A program made the position numbers and the translations under genes. The notes under the pieces are model-generated. The model made no database searches, was not told the origin of the DNA, and worked only from the letters and a program-made list of their open reading frames with translations. A DNA stretch of 64,000 bases from Gonocerus acuteangulatus (lineage: Eukaryota; Arthropoda; Insecta; Hemiptera; Coreidae): positions 48,629,321 to 48,693,320 of the forward strand of contig OX328125.1 in NCBI GenBank assembly GCA_946811695.1, read 5' to 3'. Within the stretch, counting starts at the first letter, position 1. Every line of letters begins with the position of its first letter. Positions 21,785 through 32,106 of this stretch are shown piece by piece.

Positions 21785-22066
21785 CTAAATGTGATTGTAG
21801 ATGTTTGTATCTTTGAGGTGGGTGATTATTGTGTTTATGTGTGGAATGTCATCTGTCAAGAGTACAGTCATGTCGTATGGCAGGTTTAATGTGTCTCGTT
21901 CTTTGCAGTCAGTTAGTATGTGTTTAATAGTCAAGTTTGTGATGCAAATGGCACAAACTGGTCCGTCCTGTCTCGTCATTAAGTGGCGATGTGTCAGTAA
22001 CGAATGCCCGATCCTCAATCGAGTTATGACAACTCGATTGAGGATCGGGTTGTCGTAACTCGACAA
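21785..22066 (-). pseudogene. RNase H-type LINE, ORF2 C-terminal end
   Basis: Minus strand reads RVVITRLRIGHSLLTHRHLM then CAICITNLTIKHILTDCKER and an end in ITHLKDTNIYNHI. Motif (V)VxTRLRIGHSLLTH plus C-x2-C...H-x4-C matches the copies at 18640 and 39768, and the stop position agrees with 39768. The segment coding TRLRIG is duplicated in inverted form (22007-22049), giving a foldback in the upstream part. Confidence 0.85.
22007..22049. repeat. Perfect 19-bp palindrome within the LINE copy
   Basis: CCCGATCCTCAATCGAGTT, loop ATGAC, AACTCGATTGAGGATCGGG. It arose by inverted duplication of LINE sequence. Confidence 0.9.
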
Positions 22067-22435
22067 CTAAAATGATAATTGCAACGGCATTTTGTAATAA
22101 TCCTTTTATTGATTGAAGGTTAAAAACCTGCTGAATTTGACAGAAGACTCCAGGATCAGTACAGAGGTGAGACACTCAATGCTTGAGTGTAAAAAGTTGT
22201 AAGGTTGCCGTATATCTACTACTGACGATGTCAGTCTTGGTGGATCACAGCCCACCAGTGGCCATTCTGAAACATTGGATCAGCTGATTCTGGACAATCG
22301 TAAGCTATCGAGAAATTGCAAGGGATAGGAACAGTAAAAAGAAGATATCAACTGTGATGATGAAGTGAAGAATGGCATTCTACAATAGTTGTGTCTTAAT
22401 AATAAATCTTACTTTGGCGAAGCATTTCTGGCGTT

Positions 22436-22625
22436 ATTAAAATACTGGAGCACCGGGTTCGAGTCCCACCCACAACAAGTTGAGTTAATCATTCCAGAAC
22501 TTGTTGAAAAGATTCCCTGCTCCACCATGGATGTTAAAGAATGGTGATAACCTATAGTTAGCCCGGGACGACTAACCTAGATGACGATGCTGTAGGCCGC
22601 AATGCAATTCTTGCCTTTGGCAGCA
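22436..22625 (+). mobile_element. tRNA-type SINE (diverged)
   Basis: B-box-like GGGTTCGAGTCCCACC at 22457-22472, then GGTGATAACCTATAGTTAGC CCGGGACGACTAAC, the central module shared with the other SINEs, then a different 3' tail. The A-box half of the head is not clear. Confidence 0.6.
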
Positions 22626-23210
22626 AGTATAGCAAATCCATACTCTAAATCAATGGTTCCCAACATTATTAGCCCCAAACATCTCTCTCTTTAGAATGAC
22701 CCATCCCCTCTCAACGATATTCTCTCTCCGAAAGCGACCGAAGGTGGAAGCATAAATAGGTAATCTTTAACCGGTACATACTGCAAGATTGTGTTGTCCT
22801 CTGAAGCATAAAGGAAGTGAAATGATTAACATTCTAATAGTTCTAATTGGCCAATCCCCCCCCCCCAACTGGAAACTAGAAATTCCGGAATCTCCCTCCT
22901 CAGTTGAGAACGTAATGGAGGAATTTGACGTCTGGATTGGCCTACTTTCTCACAGATAATTATTCAAATACAAGTAATTAGAACTAGTAAAAACTAATCA
23001 ACTGAAAATTAAATGTAATATTATATAAAAATGATCGCGTGAATTGATTCCTCACATTGTAATTGGAGACAACACAAATGTGGATATACATAAAAGCTAA
23101 TATATACAAAGATAATCAAAATTTTGAACGGAAAAAAACAATACCTTGTGTTCCTATTAATAAAACATACGCCTAATACTCAGAAAACAATTTATAGCAA
23201 ACTCTCTTTG
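22626..23210. other. Unassigned DNA
   Basis: A C-run is present at 22857-22866; nothing else recognised. Confidence 0.4.
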
Positions 23211-23223
23211 AATAAGCTAATTT

Positions 23224-23290
23224 TTGGCGCCAATGGCCAAGAATTATGTCGATGCGCCGTTAAAAAAAAATTAAATAAAAAAATAAATAA
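23224..23290 (+). mobile_element. Tail-only retroinsertion (hairpin + A-rich tail)
   Basis: The whole 67-bp insertion is TTGGCGCCAATGGCCAAGAA, TTATGTCGATGCGCCGTT plus an A-rich tail. It is just the 3' hairpin of the 5S-SINE tail (GGCGC...GCGCC). A perfect 13-bp duplication AATAAGCTAATTT lies at 23211-23223 and 23291-23303. Confidence 0.8.
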
Positions 23291-23470
23291 AATAAGCTAA
23301 TTTGTTTTTCTTTATTAAGTTCCGCAAAATTGGCTACAAACTCATTTCTTATCTGTTAGTTACAGTAAAAAGATAAATAAATAAATTAGCAACATGAAAC
23401 TCAACAAAAACAATAATAATAATATAATATAAGTAATAATCAAATTAAAAATTTGAATTCCAAATAAGGG

Positions 23471-23600
23471 TTGGGTAACTTAATGACTTTTTTGGTGAAT
23501 AAGTGTGTTCTTTCCAAATACTTAAGTAGTGTATCGATTTGTGGGATATCTTCTGTCAGAAAGTCGTGTGGTCGTGGGCCATATTTAAGTTATAGAAAAG
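23471..23600 (-). pseudogene. RNase H-type LINE, extreme C-terminal fragment
   Basis: Minus strand reads GPRPHDFLTEDIPQIDTLLK then YLERT, matching MTxLLxDDxxxIDTIxxHLKxxN at the ends of the copies at 21785 and 39768. Confidence 0.65.
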
Positions 23601-23854
23601 CAGTTATTAAAAATCAAATTAATTATAATCAGCTTACTGGAGGATATTATTACTGGGGTTTATTTCCAACTAGTAATAATCATTATTTTTATTTATAAAA
23701 ATATTTATTTATTTTGGCATTGAGAAATTTTCTAACAATTCTATCTGTGTCAAGTAGATCTGCTTGCTGAGATAACATTAAGAGTTCCTCTGACAATTTC
23801 AGATATTTGGCGGCACTGTAGTGTTAATTTTGATGATACATTATCTAACTCAAT

Positions 23855-23901
23855 AAAATGACTACTTATCTGCCGTGACGAAGCACAGGTTGTCAGCTAG
23901 T
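23855..23901 (+). mobile_element. Helitron-like 3' terminus
   Basis: CCGTGACGAAGCACAGGTTG TCAGCTAGTAA is of the GCGAAGC...CAGCTAGT type known for arthropod Helitron ends. The 5' end was not found. Confidence 0.4.
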
Positions 23902-23999
23902 AAAATATAAAATTAGCTGTGTTAATATTGAATTCTTAAATAAAAGTCGTTTCAGGTGTTTTTTTAAAAATATTTTATCAATGTTTCTACTTGTTATGT

Positions 24000-24165
24000 G
24001 TCTACCGTTCGTAAGTAGGTAAGTCCCACGGTATGTCCAAGGTGGTTCTGAGGACTCAATCGGTTAGTATATGTTTTACTGAATTCCGTATTACTGATTT
24101 TGGTATTTCAGTTTTACAATTAGTCATTATGTATTGACGAGTAAAGTTTGCGGGCCCTATTCACA
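24000..24165 (-). pseudogene. RNase H-type LINE, C-terminal fragment
   Basis: Minus strand: SVKHILTD, stop, VLRTTLDIPWDLPTYER. This fits the H-x-L-x2-C/D-x3-R-x-x-LDIP pattern of the LINE end; the zinc-knuckle Cys pair upstream is decayed. Confidence 0.55.
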
Positions 24166-24186
24166 GTCTCACGAATGATTTCCGCT

Positions 24187-25443
24187 TAAGCAGGCTTTAC
24201 ACGGTCAGGCAGGCCTGGCAGTTAGGCCTGAACAGTCCGCCTGAAAGCCGGTCGCCTGAACGTGTGTATATTCCGGCCGGTCTGTCAGTTAAAACATTAA
24301 GTGCGGCTGCTGTTTGGCCATACTTTCGCTGTGTGCGGTGCATGCCCCCGGGGGTATGTACAGCATTATTCGTCATATGCGGTATTGCCCCCGGGGGCAT
24401 GTAACCTTCCTATCTCTATGCTCTTATTTAACGACGTCTAGCAATCAAAAGGAAAGAGATAATGCACTGATTTTTCGCAGAATCATTGCATCTAACATCA
24501 GTAAATATACATTAAAAGCAGGAGGAGAATCTGGAAATATGATCAAATAAAAAAATCTAAATAATTAAAAAAATGTATTTTACAAATGTGCGGAATATTC
24601 TATTGTTCTAAAATAAGTAAATAAATTAGTACCGCTTTAAACAACATTATTACAAAATACATTATACAACAATACAATACAAAAAAGTTCAATATTAAAA
24701 AAGTATTTTAATTTAGTTCACATAAATATTCAATATTCATCCTAATAAAGGCACTAATTATTATGATGTCTATTGAAACATTCTAAGCAAAATTCTGGAT
24801 TATTGGAGCACGACTAACAATAACTTTTAACACGCCTGAATTTTTTCGTAACCTCCCTGGTGGACATGCATTTTCGTAAATTTTGTTAACACCCAATACA
24901 GACTCTTCTATTTTTCTTTCCAGGCACATCCGGTTTTATAAATGTATGTTGCCTTAAACTTCCTTCTCTATGAAATTTTATTTTATATTTTTAACGAAAG
25001 ATCAAATCCTACCAAATAACTGCTTCTATTCCTTTACTATAGCACAAGGGATATGAACGGAACCACGCAAAGATGACGCAGTTCCTGCATGTCGGACTTT
25101 TTAATGTATAATTATCCATTATCATTTGGTTATTACTATTATTATTATTATTAAATCTTGCGTGGATTACGGGCAAGCACCGCACTGGATGAAAGAAGTT
25201 ATGTCTCCAGTGCGGCATATACCCCCGGGGGCATGTATGATAAAATGCATGATTTATTTTTATTACTTTGCAAAACAAACGCGAATGTGGCTCCATTTGT
25301 CATTACTTTTAAAATTATTCATAAAAACGCGAAAAATATCAGCCGCACTGAGGTGCATGCCCCCGGGGGTTAACGTGTTAAGACTGTTCAGACGGACTGT
25401 TCAGGTCTAACTGACAGGCCTGCCTGAATCGTGTAGCCTGCTT
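24187..25443. repeat. GC-rich palindromic MITE (copy 2) interrupted by a TTAA element
   Basis: Left end GCAGGCTTTACACGGTCAGG CAGGCC (24187-24292) and right end, in reverse, GCAGGCTACACGATTCAGGC AGGCC (25382-25443), match the short copy at 6079-6266. The two parts together are about 168 bp, close to that copy. The outer flanks are TTAA on both sides (CTTAAGCAGG...CCTGCTTAAG). Confidence 0.8.
24289..25381. mobile_element. piggyBac-like non-autonomous element nested in the MITE
   Basis: Inserted at CAGTTAAGACTG of the palindromic MITE, duplicating TTAA (24289-24292 and 25378-25381). The right end in reverse reads TTAACACGTTAACCCCCGGG and the left TTAAAACATTAAGTGCGGC, both leading into GTGCGGCTG. 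Four copies of the palindrome CCCCCGGGGG sit in the subterminal regions (about 24346, 24390, 25211 and 25360), three adjoining GCATG. The interior is AT-rich with no transposase. Exact TTAA duplication and subterminal repeats support piggyBac; no coding confirms it. Confidence 0.75.
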
Positions 25444-25581
25444 AAGGATACTTTCACTTTCCTCTAGTAGCGCCTAAGATCTTGCTTTTCTTCGAGATTT
25501 CATTTTACAATTTGAAATGAGTTTACGTTTTTCTAGAAAGATTAACATTAGCTGTTTCTATTCTATGCTTTACCAATGGAG
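25444..25581. other. Dispersed repeat fragment
   Basis: GCGCCTAAGATC...GAGATTTCATTTTAC...GATTAA...AGCTGTTTCTATTC is also seen near 35230-35300 and 50515-50575, so this is a family of unknown class. Confidence 0.4.
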
Positions 25582-25943
25582 TGTTCAGAGCACAACTAAA
25601 CCAAGTTCATTTTTGCCATTTTATGTTGTAATGGCATTGAAGAGTATTACTATACAGTGCTACAGGAAACTAAGTCACTAACTTCAATATTTTGCCACTT
25701 GTAGCAGTTCTTGCTACACATCTGGAAGTCATTCTTATTTGTTTACAGAGCACAAGTAAGCCAAGTCCGAGTAGTAACTATTTTATAAACAAGGCTATAC
25801 ATAAATAATGTCAGTGTTTAAGTTCAAATCTTTCTAAGACTTATACTGGCCAATAGGATTTATACATCTCTGCAGTTAAAACGAATAATACTCATTTTCT
25901 GAAAACTGTATGAACATGAACTTGGTCTAATTGTGCTCTGAAC
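25582..25943. repeat. Possible MITE with ~28-bp inverted ends
   Basis: Left TGTTCAGAGCACAACTAAAC CAAGTTCAT; the right end in reverse is GGTTCAGAGCACAATTAGAC CAAGTTCAT. A third, direct copy (ACAGAGCACAAGTAAGCCAA) lies inside at 25745. No clear target duplication. Confidence 0.6.
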
Positions 25944-28114
25944 CCTTCAAATGACACTCGCGATATGTATGAAAAGCGCTAAGATGGCGCAGTTACTGCG
26001 GTTCGGAGCATTGTGGTTCTTTCAAAAACCCTGTGTTTTGCAAATCCTTCTAGATTTTCCACAAGGGTTTACCACCTTCTTGTGGGGAAAAGTCCGCTTT
26101 TTACTCGAGTGTTCCTTTAAGTGCTCTTGAGGGATTATTCGCATGTGGAAAATGGGATACGTCGAGAAGGAAAAGGGAGGGGAGGAGGGATATGAGCGAT
26201 GACCGGCTTCCCAGCACGGGGTTAAACGAACACAGCCGATATTTGCCGAATCCTCCCGAGCCGAATGAAGGATAGGCAGTGACGCTGTAGCCTGCCAACA
26301 CGGAGGTTCCCCCACCAATCTAGTCTTGGTTCGGCCGCCGCCCATGCCGTCATCTCGACACATATACAACAGATAGCAAAGGTATTTATGCAAATATATA
26401 AACAATAGTTAACCTCAACGAATGTTATACGCGACAAATTTATTCTTCGGGCTCGAAAAGTGCAATTTATCAGTGAGAGTCAGTGTATACAACATTTATA
26501 TGACGTCAGAATTGTTACAATTTCATAATTGCGTTATATTACGAAATATATTAAAGTGTTATAATGAAAGTGAAAAATGTGTGCAGGATATGTTGTGTGG
26601 TGCGATGTGCTATATTCGCACGCGAAGACTATCGTCCTTGGAGCCACGTCGTCATTCTCAACTAGGCGCAAGTCATCGTCATTTTGTTAACAAAAAAACA
26701 GGACGCACATGAATTATCTACAACAACCTTGCTCCAGTGTTTGGCCATTCAAATTATAATATGGCGACATCCTTGAAGAAATACTTCTGGCACCTTATTT
26801 TTTGCTATTATTTTTATAAACAACAAGTGATGATCTTCATTTACATAGAATTTGTTTAAACAGCTTAATTTTCTAGGAAGATTGTTGGACTCCTTGGAAT
26901 GACATAAAAATCTATGCTTTCTTGATCTTTCATAATTTCACGAGCAGTTTTTAGAAGTTTGTAGGTTTTTGTTCTTGCATAACAATACTATATTACATAA
27001 AACAAATATTACGTAAATATAAAAATGGCAGAACCCCAGTGGAGGACGTCACGGATTTAAATGCTCCATCCGCCATTTAATAAGGTACCTTTAAACTGTT
27101 GAACCTTTGAGGTTAGGGAAGGTTATCCTACTTCCTGGGGTAACTTGTCTTCCTGTTTGGTGTTTTGTTTAAATATTTTGAGCTCTAATGGAAAATATTA
27201 GATAAATATATAATAGTTTTATATTCAAGGCTTGTAGACTGATGCCACAAGTTATGAAAGTTTTGAACAAATTTTCTAAAAGCCCGTTAAGTATTATACG
27301 ATAAATTAAAGCATTATGGACTTTTGTTGATAACAAATTGCAAAAAGTCGGATTGCCGTACACTGTTGTTTATTGTATATACGTGGTGTCATCTGAATTT
27401 CAAGTGCCTGCAATAAGACATAACAAGGTAGGATTTGGGAAGTCACACTTCTATACACGTGGCACTAATGCATTGACGCCACAATTCGGCAGGGGAGCTC
27501 TTGGCAGAAATATTGCTTCAAAACAAAATGGAATCTAGTAGTTCCTAAACCGTCGTTCCACGTGGCACAAGAACATTACTTCCTGCTTTTTGCACAACCC
27601 CACTCTGAACGGTAAACTTCCCACAGTATCTAAAGTGAAACACTTTCTCTGTTGGAGGAACGTTCCAAATGTTGCATCTTATTAGTCCACTGAGTGGGCA
27701 GTAACACATGGTTGGACTCCTAGTCTAAAATTCGCCTAGGACGCACTTCTTTACACGTGGCACCAAAATAGCACTGTCTGCTCGTTCTATGATTTCCCAG
27801 TATGGCAACCTTCCAAAAGGTTCTCTCCAAAAGGCGCATACTTTCGGACCTGCTTATCCTTGTTGTTTCACTGAAGATCCGTAAGAAGAGTGTTCGAGTA
27901 ACAAGATTGGATTAAAGCAGTCCGGTGTTTACGTATTGCTTTCTGCTTCAGTTGAGTTCTTTGAACTGAACAATATTATTAAAGAGCGACTAACTATAAA
28001 TGCTGTTCTTCTTGTACCTTACAAATTCATTAAGAACTTGTAAAGCCCTTAATTGCTGACTTTAACAAGTTTCCTGCAACAAATTTTTTTTCTTGGTCAT
28101 TGAGAAGAGAGAGT
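25944..28114. other. Unassigned region, partly a dispersed repeat
   Basis: 25972-26200 (AAGCGCTAAGATGGCGCAGT, then ...AAGTCCGCTTT..GTTCCTTTAAGTGCTC..GGAAAAGGGAGGGG) is paralogous to 49960-50510 and holds the empty TTAA site (26117-26120) for the insertion at 50056. 26200-26700 is GC-richer and unrecognised. The motif CACGTGGCAC occurs three times (27456, 27559 and 27754). No gene could be supported. Confidence 0.4.
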
Positions 28115-28245
28115 TGACCATTATTGACATTGAGAAGGTAAAGATAATCGGGTTTCGGTTGTACGTTGAATGGTATTACTAAAATGAGCTGTATTTCTGC
28201 CAACGTTTCGGCTTGACATTCTTCTCCAAGGCTATGGAGGTGAGG
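28115..28245 (-). mobile_element. Penelope-like element terminal relic
   Basis: Minus strand: GAGAAGAATGTCAAGCCGAA ACGTTGGCAG, then CATTTTAGTAATACC and CCGAAACCCGATTATC. It parallels the order GCCGAAACGTTGGCGGCAAT...CATTTTAGC...CCGAAACCCCGACGATC at 39611-39705. The hammerhead-like 5' box is not recognisable here. Confidence 0.5.
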
Positions 28246-29220
28246 GAGAGCAGTTCCGTTTCTTGGAATTACCAATATTTTGCTAAGTGATGGGCCCAAG
28301 GATTGGCCTCCTGCGTAAAATTTAGCAAAATAAGAATTTGCCATCCTAAACAAAAGCATAAACTAAGAGTTTTTTTGTTAGTTGGCAGTAATTGTGTTAA
28401 CGAATTTCCGTTCTCTTTGGAGGAAACTCGTTTTTTACAATGTTTGAGTATTTGTGTGTGTTTTCTACTCTTTTAAGCATACCCTTTTACAATCCGTTGA
28501 TCTTAACAGATTCTCCGATGGACACTAACACTCTTGACAAAAAAACCCTTCAACCAATTGGACCTTGTGGGTCCATTAAGAGCCCACATGCTCGGAATAT
28601 GTTGGTAGTAAATCCTTCCGGACTCCTCTCCACCCTACTGGTTCTGAGTATCCTCTGTGTTCCTGACCCCCTTTCTCTCTCTCTGCGATATTGTTAGCGT
28701 ACCGACACAAAATCTACTTGACGCTTCTCTATTAAAAAATTGTCTTCACTTCCACTAATTGCCTGTGACGACGCTTTGCCTCGCAGTGCATTGGCCTCTC
28801 TCCTTGATCATGTCCGAGTACAGATTGACCTGGAATTACATATTGCACTATAAACAGGTTTCGTTACATGCCAATTGCGCCATTCATTCCAGAACGTTTT
28901 ATTGCTTAAAATAGTTGATGAATTTCAGTCTCATAAAATCGTTAATGTTTTAATAGCCAACTTTTTTAGGAAACACTAATAAATCCTGAAGTAGTGAATA
29001 GTCTTAAAATGGCTTTCTGCATGGGTTACCTCCTAGTTGATAGTCTTTCTAACCATTTAAGGTGTAGTACAGACAACTTTCAGCGAGTCTAATTCTCAAT
29101 GAAAACAACATTACTGAATTCGTACCAGCTGCTCCATAATCATAGAATACACACCCTCTTGATTTATATTTGCTAATACAATTCGTATATTATATAATCA
29201 AAGTCACTACTTGGTTTGTT
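28246..29220. other. Unassigned DNA
   Basis: An 85-codon frame at 28440-28697 (+) is open but unrecognised. No module or TIR seen. Confidence 0.35.
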
Positions 29221-29396
29221 TTTTTTTTTATCGCCGGGCTATCTATAGGTTCCCACCAACGACCATGGTGAAGAAGGGACCCCCTTCATCGGGCCCTGTA
29301 AATGAAAAGGCTCAAACGTCTGCATGTGGTACTCGAACCCGCATCTCCTGCATGAGACTCCAAGGCATTAATTAGCCAATGGACTACCGGGAGACC
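29221..29396 (-). mobile_element. tRNA-derived SINE
   Basis: Minus strand: GTCTCCCGGTAGTCCATTGG CTAATTAATGCC (A-box side), GATGCGGGTTCGAGTACCAC (B-box), then GGTGGGAACCTATAGATAGC CCGGCG (central module) and an A tail (poly(T) at 29219-29230). AAAGTC-type flanks (29201 and 29399) may be the duplication. Confidence 0.8.
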
Positions 29397-29726
29397 CTAA
29401 AGTCCGTAGTAATCTAAAAATACTCATTAGGTTTAAACAATTTGTAAATTTATCTTTATTCTACTAAAGGCGAAGACCCTTAAACATATAAAATGAAAGG
29501 GATAATCGAAACACATAAAGTAGAATGAATGATGCACATGGTAAATGTGTGTATCATTTACACTTAAATGGTACAATTTAATCATCACAACTTAAATTGA
29601 AGGTTGAGTAATATGGATTTAAAACTTAATTTAAGCCCTATAACCCACATTTACCATATGTTTCACTCGTCCTCGTCTATGTATAATTGTTTATCCTTTC
29701 ATTTTTTCTGTATATAAATTAATATT

Positions 29727-29906
29727 TGACAGGACAAGACAGACCAATATGCCAGTACTGCAATACAGCACTTACTGTTAAACACTTGACACTGACAGAC
29801 TGTAGACTTAGGAAAAACACTAACTTACCACAAAACATGAGTGAATTACTCTCGGATGACAGCAAACGTATTACAGACATATTCAAACACAAAACGTTCG
29901 GATAAA
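29727..29906 (+). pseudogene. RNase H-type LINE, C-terminal end
   Basis: Reads GQDRPICQYCNTALTVKHLT LTDCRLRKNTNLPQNMSELL SDDSKRITDIFKHKTFG then stop. C-x2-C...H...C is retained, with one inserted residue in the H-x4-C. The HLKxxNxY ending is altered. Confidence 0.8.
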
Positions 29907-30213
29907 ATCTAGCTACACCTTTTTTCTTACTGACTTTTATATATAGAAATACACATTAATGAGTTAGCTACTGAAATATTTACAAAGAATCTACAGAGAA
30001 CTAAAATCGCCCAGTCATTACGTGGCACTTTACTCACGACTCTTTTTTTCTTTTTTTTTTACGACTATTTATTTGTTCTTGTTTGTTTTAACACTGAAAA
30101 CATTGACGTACAGTTTTCCTAAATCTTTATTGTCGCAGTTTAATCGCCTGAGTTGCGATAAACTATTAACAAAAATAAAATAACTTAATATTACCTCTGT
30201 CCTCTTTCTTTTA

Positions 30214-30300
30214 CAGCCCAGATAAAGGCTTGAATTTCCAACAGAAACGTCGGCAAAAATAAATCGCGTTATCTTATAAAACATGAAGTTTCATTAAGAT
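30214..30300 (+). mobile_element. Penelope-like terminal relic (weak)
   Basis: CAGCCCAGATAAAGGCTTGA...CAGAAACGTCGGCAAAAATAAA resembles CAGCCCTGAAGATAGCTTG...CCGAAACGTTGGCGGCAATAAA at 39591-39640. Confidence 0.4.
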
Positions 30301-30325
30301 ATCACACGACCTAACCCTGACTATA

Positions 30326-30578
30326 TCCTCGATACAAATGCAAACTAACGAATGTAAAAATCACCACTTTCAAGAGTGAAAATACTTTTATTTATTACTT
30401 TGTTTTTGGGCAGTCAAATAGTAGGCAGATTCGGCCTTTTGACAGTGGTAACATCCTCCTTCCACTGTGTGAACTTAGATTCGATAGTTTCCCATCCATC
30501 AGGCCGACAGCAATCAGTAAAGATTTAAAATGAAAAATGCGTTTTTCCACATTCGATACTTTGCATTTGTATCGACGA
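30326..30578. repeat. 255-bp TA-flanked MITE (copy 2)
   Basis: Left TCCTCGATACAAATGCAAAC and right TTTGCATTTGTATCGACGA, flanked by TA (30324-30325 and 30579-30580). The interior (TGACAGTGG..., TTCGATAGTTT...) aligns in reverse orientation with copy 3 at 46235. Confidence 0.8.
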
Positions 30579-30584
30579 TATCAA

Positions 30585-30779
30585 CCTCTTCTTTTTCTTC
30601 TTCCAAGATGGACTTTGGCCTCCCGTACAAATTTTCTCCATTCCTCTCTATCCTGGGCTTTTCTTCTCCAGTCAGCAACTACAATTTTCCTAAGGTTCTC
30701 TTCCAGGTCCTTTTGCCAGATTTTCCTAGGGCGTCCTCTCTTCCTCTTTCCTGGGAAGGGTTTTCTACTTTACCTACTT
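30585..30779 (-). pseudogene. RTE-like LINE, extreme C-terminal fragment
   Basis: Minus strand reads RKRKRGRPRKIWQKDLEENL, then RKIVVADWRRKAQDREEWRK and FVREAKVHLGRRKR. The blocks RGRPRKxW, AxDRxEWRxxVxEAKxH are the usual end of RTE-type reverse transcriptase ORFs. A perfect 13-bp hairpin (CGTAAGGTTTATC, mirrored) abuts it at 30780-30815. Confidence 0.8.
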
Positions 30780-31227
30780 CGTAAGGTTTATCAAGTCGAG
30801 AAGATAAACCTTACGACTTCCTCGTGGTTATTAAGCTCATCCAGTTCTCGGTTATTCGTCTATTTCAACCTTCGCAAACCAAACGGTCAACGATCTCCTC
30901 TCAATTAAAATGTTAACCTTCGGCAGCGCCTATGAAGCCATATGCGTTTCGGATCTTTAGAAATGGTAAGCACAATTCTGAGAATGGTTCTTACGCTGAT
31001 ATAATGGTTAGCCCCCGCAGAAGCATCTGCTGCCTACATACCTGCCCACGTACCTTTAGTCCCGGAGTAAGCTGCAATGCAAGCAATGGAGATCATTGTC
31101 TCCTTTCACTCAGGATGTTCCCTCAATCGGATCACTACGTCTCGTCCATTGTTGCAGAATCTTTCCACTGTCTCCGCAGGTGAGATGATGAGGATGCTCT
31201 CCTGATGAATACGTGGAAATAATTAAA
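30780..31227. other. Unassigned DNA
   Basis: GC is somewhat higher than average. It may be upstream LINE sequence, but I cannot read motifs in it. Confidence 0.35.
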
Positions 31228-31445
31228 TGAAGGGGTCGGGGCAAAATAGTGCCAAGCAACATTTCTAACAAAACCTAAGTGTAGCTGCTATATATTGGAT
31301 ATTATATATACAAGCTCTGTATGCTACTTATTATTGTAGCCCCTAACATTTTAAATGATAGTCCCACTTAATATCCAACGTATAGCAGCTAGAGTTTGGG
31401 TTTGTTAAAAATGTTGCTTGGCACTATTTTGCGCTGACCCCTTCA
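31228..31445. repeat. 218-bp MITE with long inverted ends
   Basis: Left TGAAGGGGTCGGGGCAAAAT AGTGCCAAGCAACATTTCTA ACAAAACC; the right end in reverse is TGAAGGGGTCAGCGCAAAAT AGTGCCAAGCAACATTTTTA ACAAACCC. The inversion continues into TAGCTGCTATA and TTGGATATTA, so most of the element folds back. Family unknown. Confidence 0.75.
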
Positions 31446-31933
31446 AATGTTCTCCTGGGGTGTCCAATGTAGTATGTAGTAATGACTAAAAAGCAACATC
31501 ATATTGTGATAAATTAGCAGTCTAGGATAGGATATGGGGTTTGGCGTTCAACTACTAGGTTATTTGTGCCTTCTAGCATATCGGTTAAAGAGGTTAGGTT
31601 CTGTTTTACAAATTTAGTTGTTTATCCTATTATAAATAGATTTTGAGACATCTATGGGTTTTGGAGATAAGTGTAGTGTTTTGGGCTGTGTGTAGTGATT
31701 TTATTTTCCTATATTAAATTATACTATTCTATAGAGCTACTTTATAACTTAAAATTATGACAATTATTATTTAAATTCAGACTAATTATAATCTCTACAT
31801 AGAAGTAGGTAGAAATGGACATAGAACCAATAGCGTTGAAAAGGATAATTTACTTTTAACAACTGTTCTTATTTTTAAACGTCCACCATGAATGCAAATA
31901 ACGAAAATATTCACGATTACCGAGCAAGAAAAC

Positions 31934-31976
<43 letters not shown>

Positions 31977-32024
31977 TACTATATATAGACATTTTTCAAA
32001 TTTATAAAAAATTGATTAAAATAT
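31446..32024. other. AT-rich DNA with a poly(T) tract
   Basis: poly(T) at 31940-31974, not followed by a tail hairpin. Nothing else recognised. Confidence 0.5.
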
Positions 32025-32036
32025 AACATCTAACGG

Positions 32037-32094
32037 GGTGCTAATGACCTCAGCAGTTGACGCACCAAAAGAAAAGGAAAAAAACAAAACAAAA
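32037..32094 (+). mobile_element. Tail-only retroinsertion (hairpin + A-rich tail)
   Basis: The 58-bp insertion is GGTGCTAATGACCTCAGCAG TTGACGCACC followed by an A-rich stretch (AAAAGAAAAGG...). It forms GGTGC...GCACC and matches the LINE end at 59375-59404. A perfect 12-bp duplication AACATCTAACGG is at 32025-32036 and 32095-32106. Confidence 0.85.
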
Positions 32095-32106
32095 AACATC
32101 TAACGG

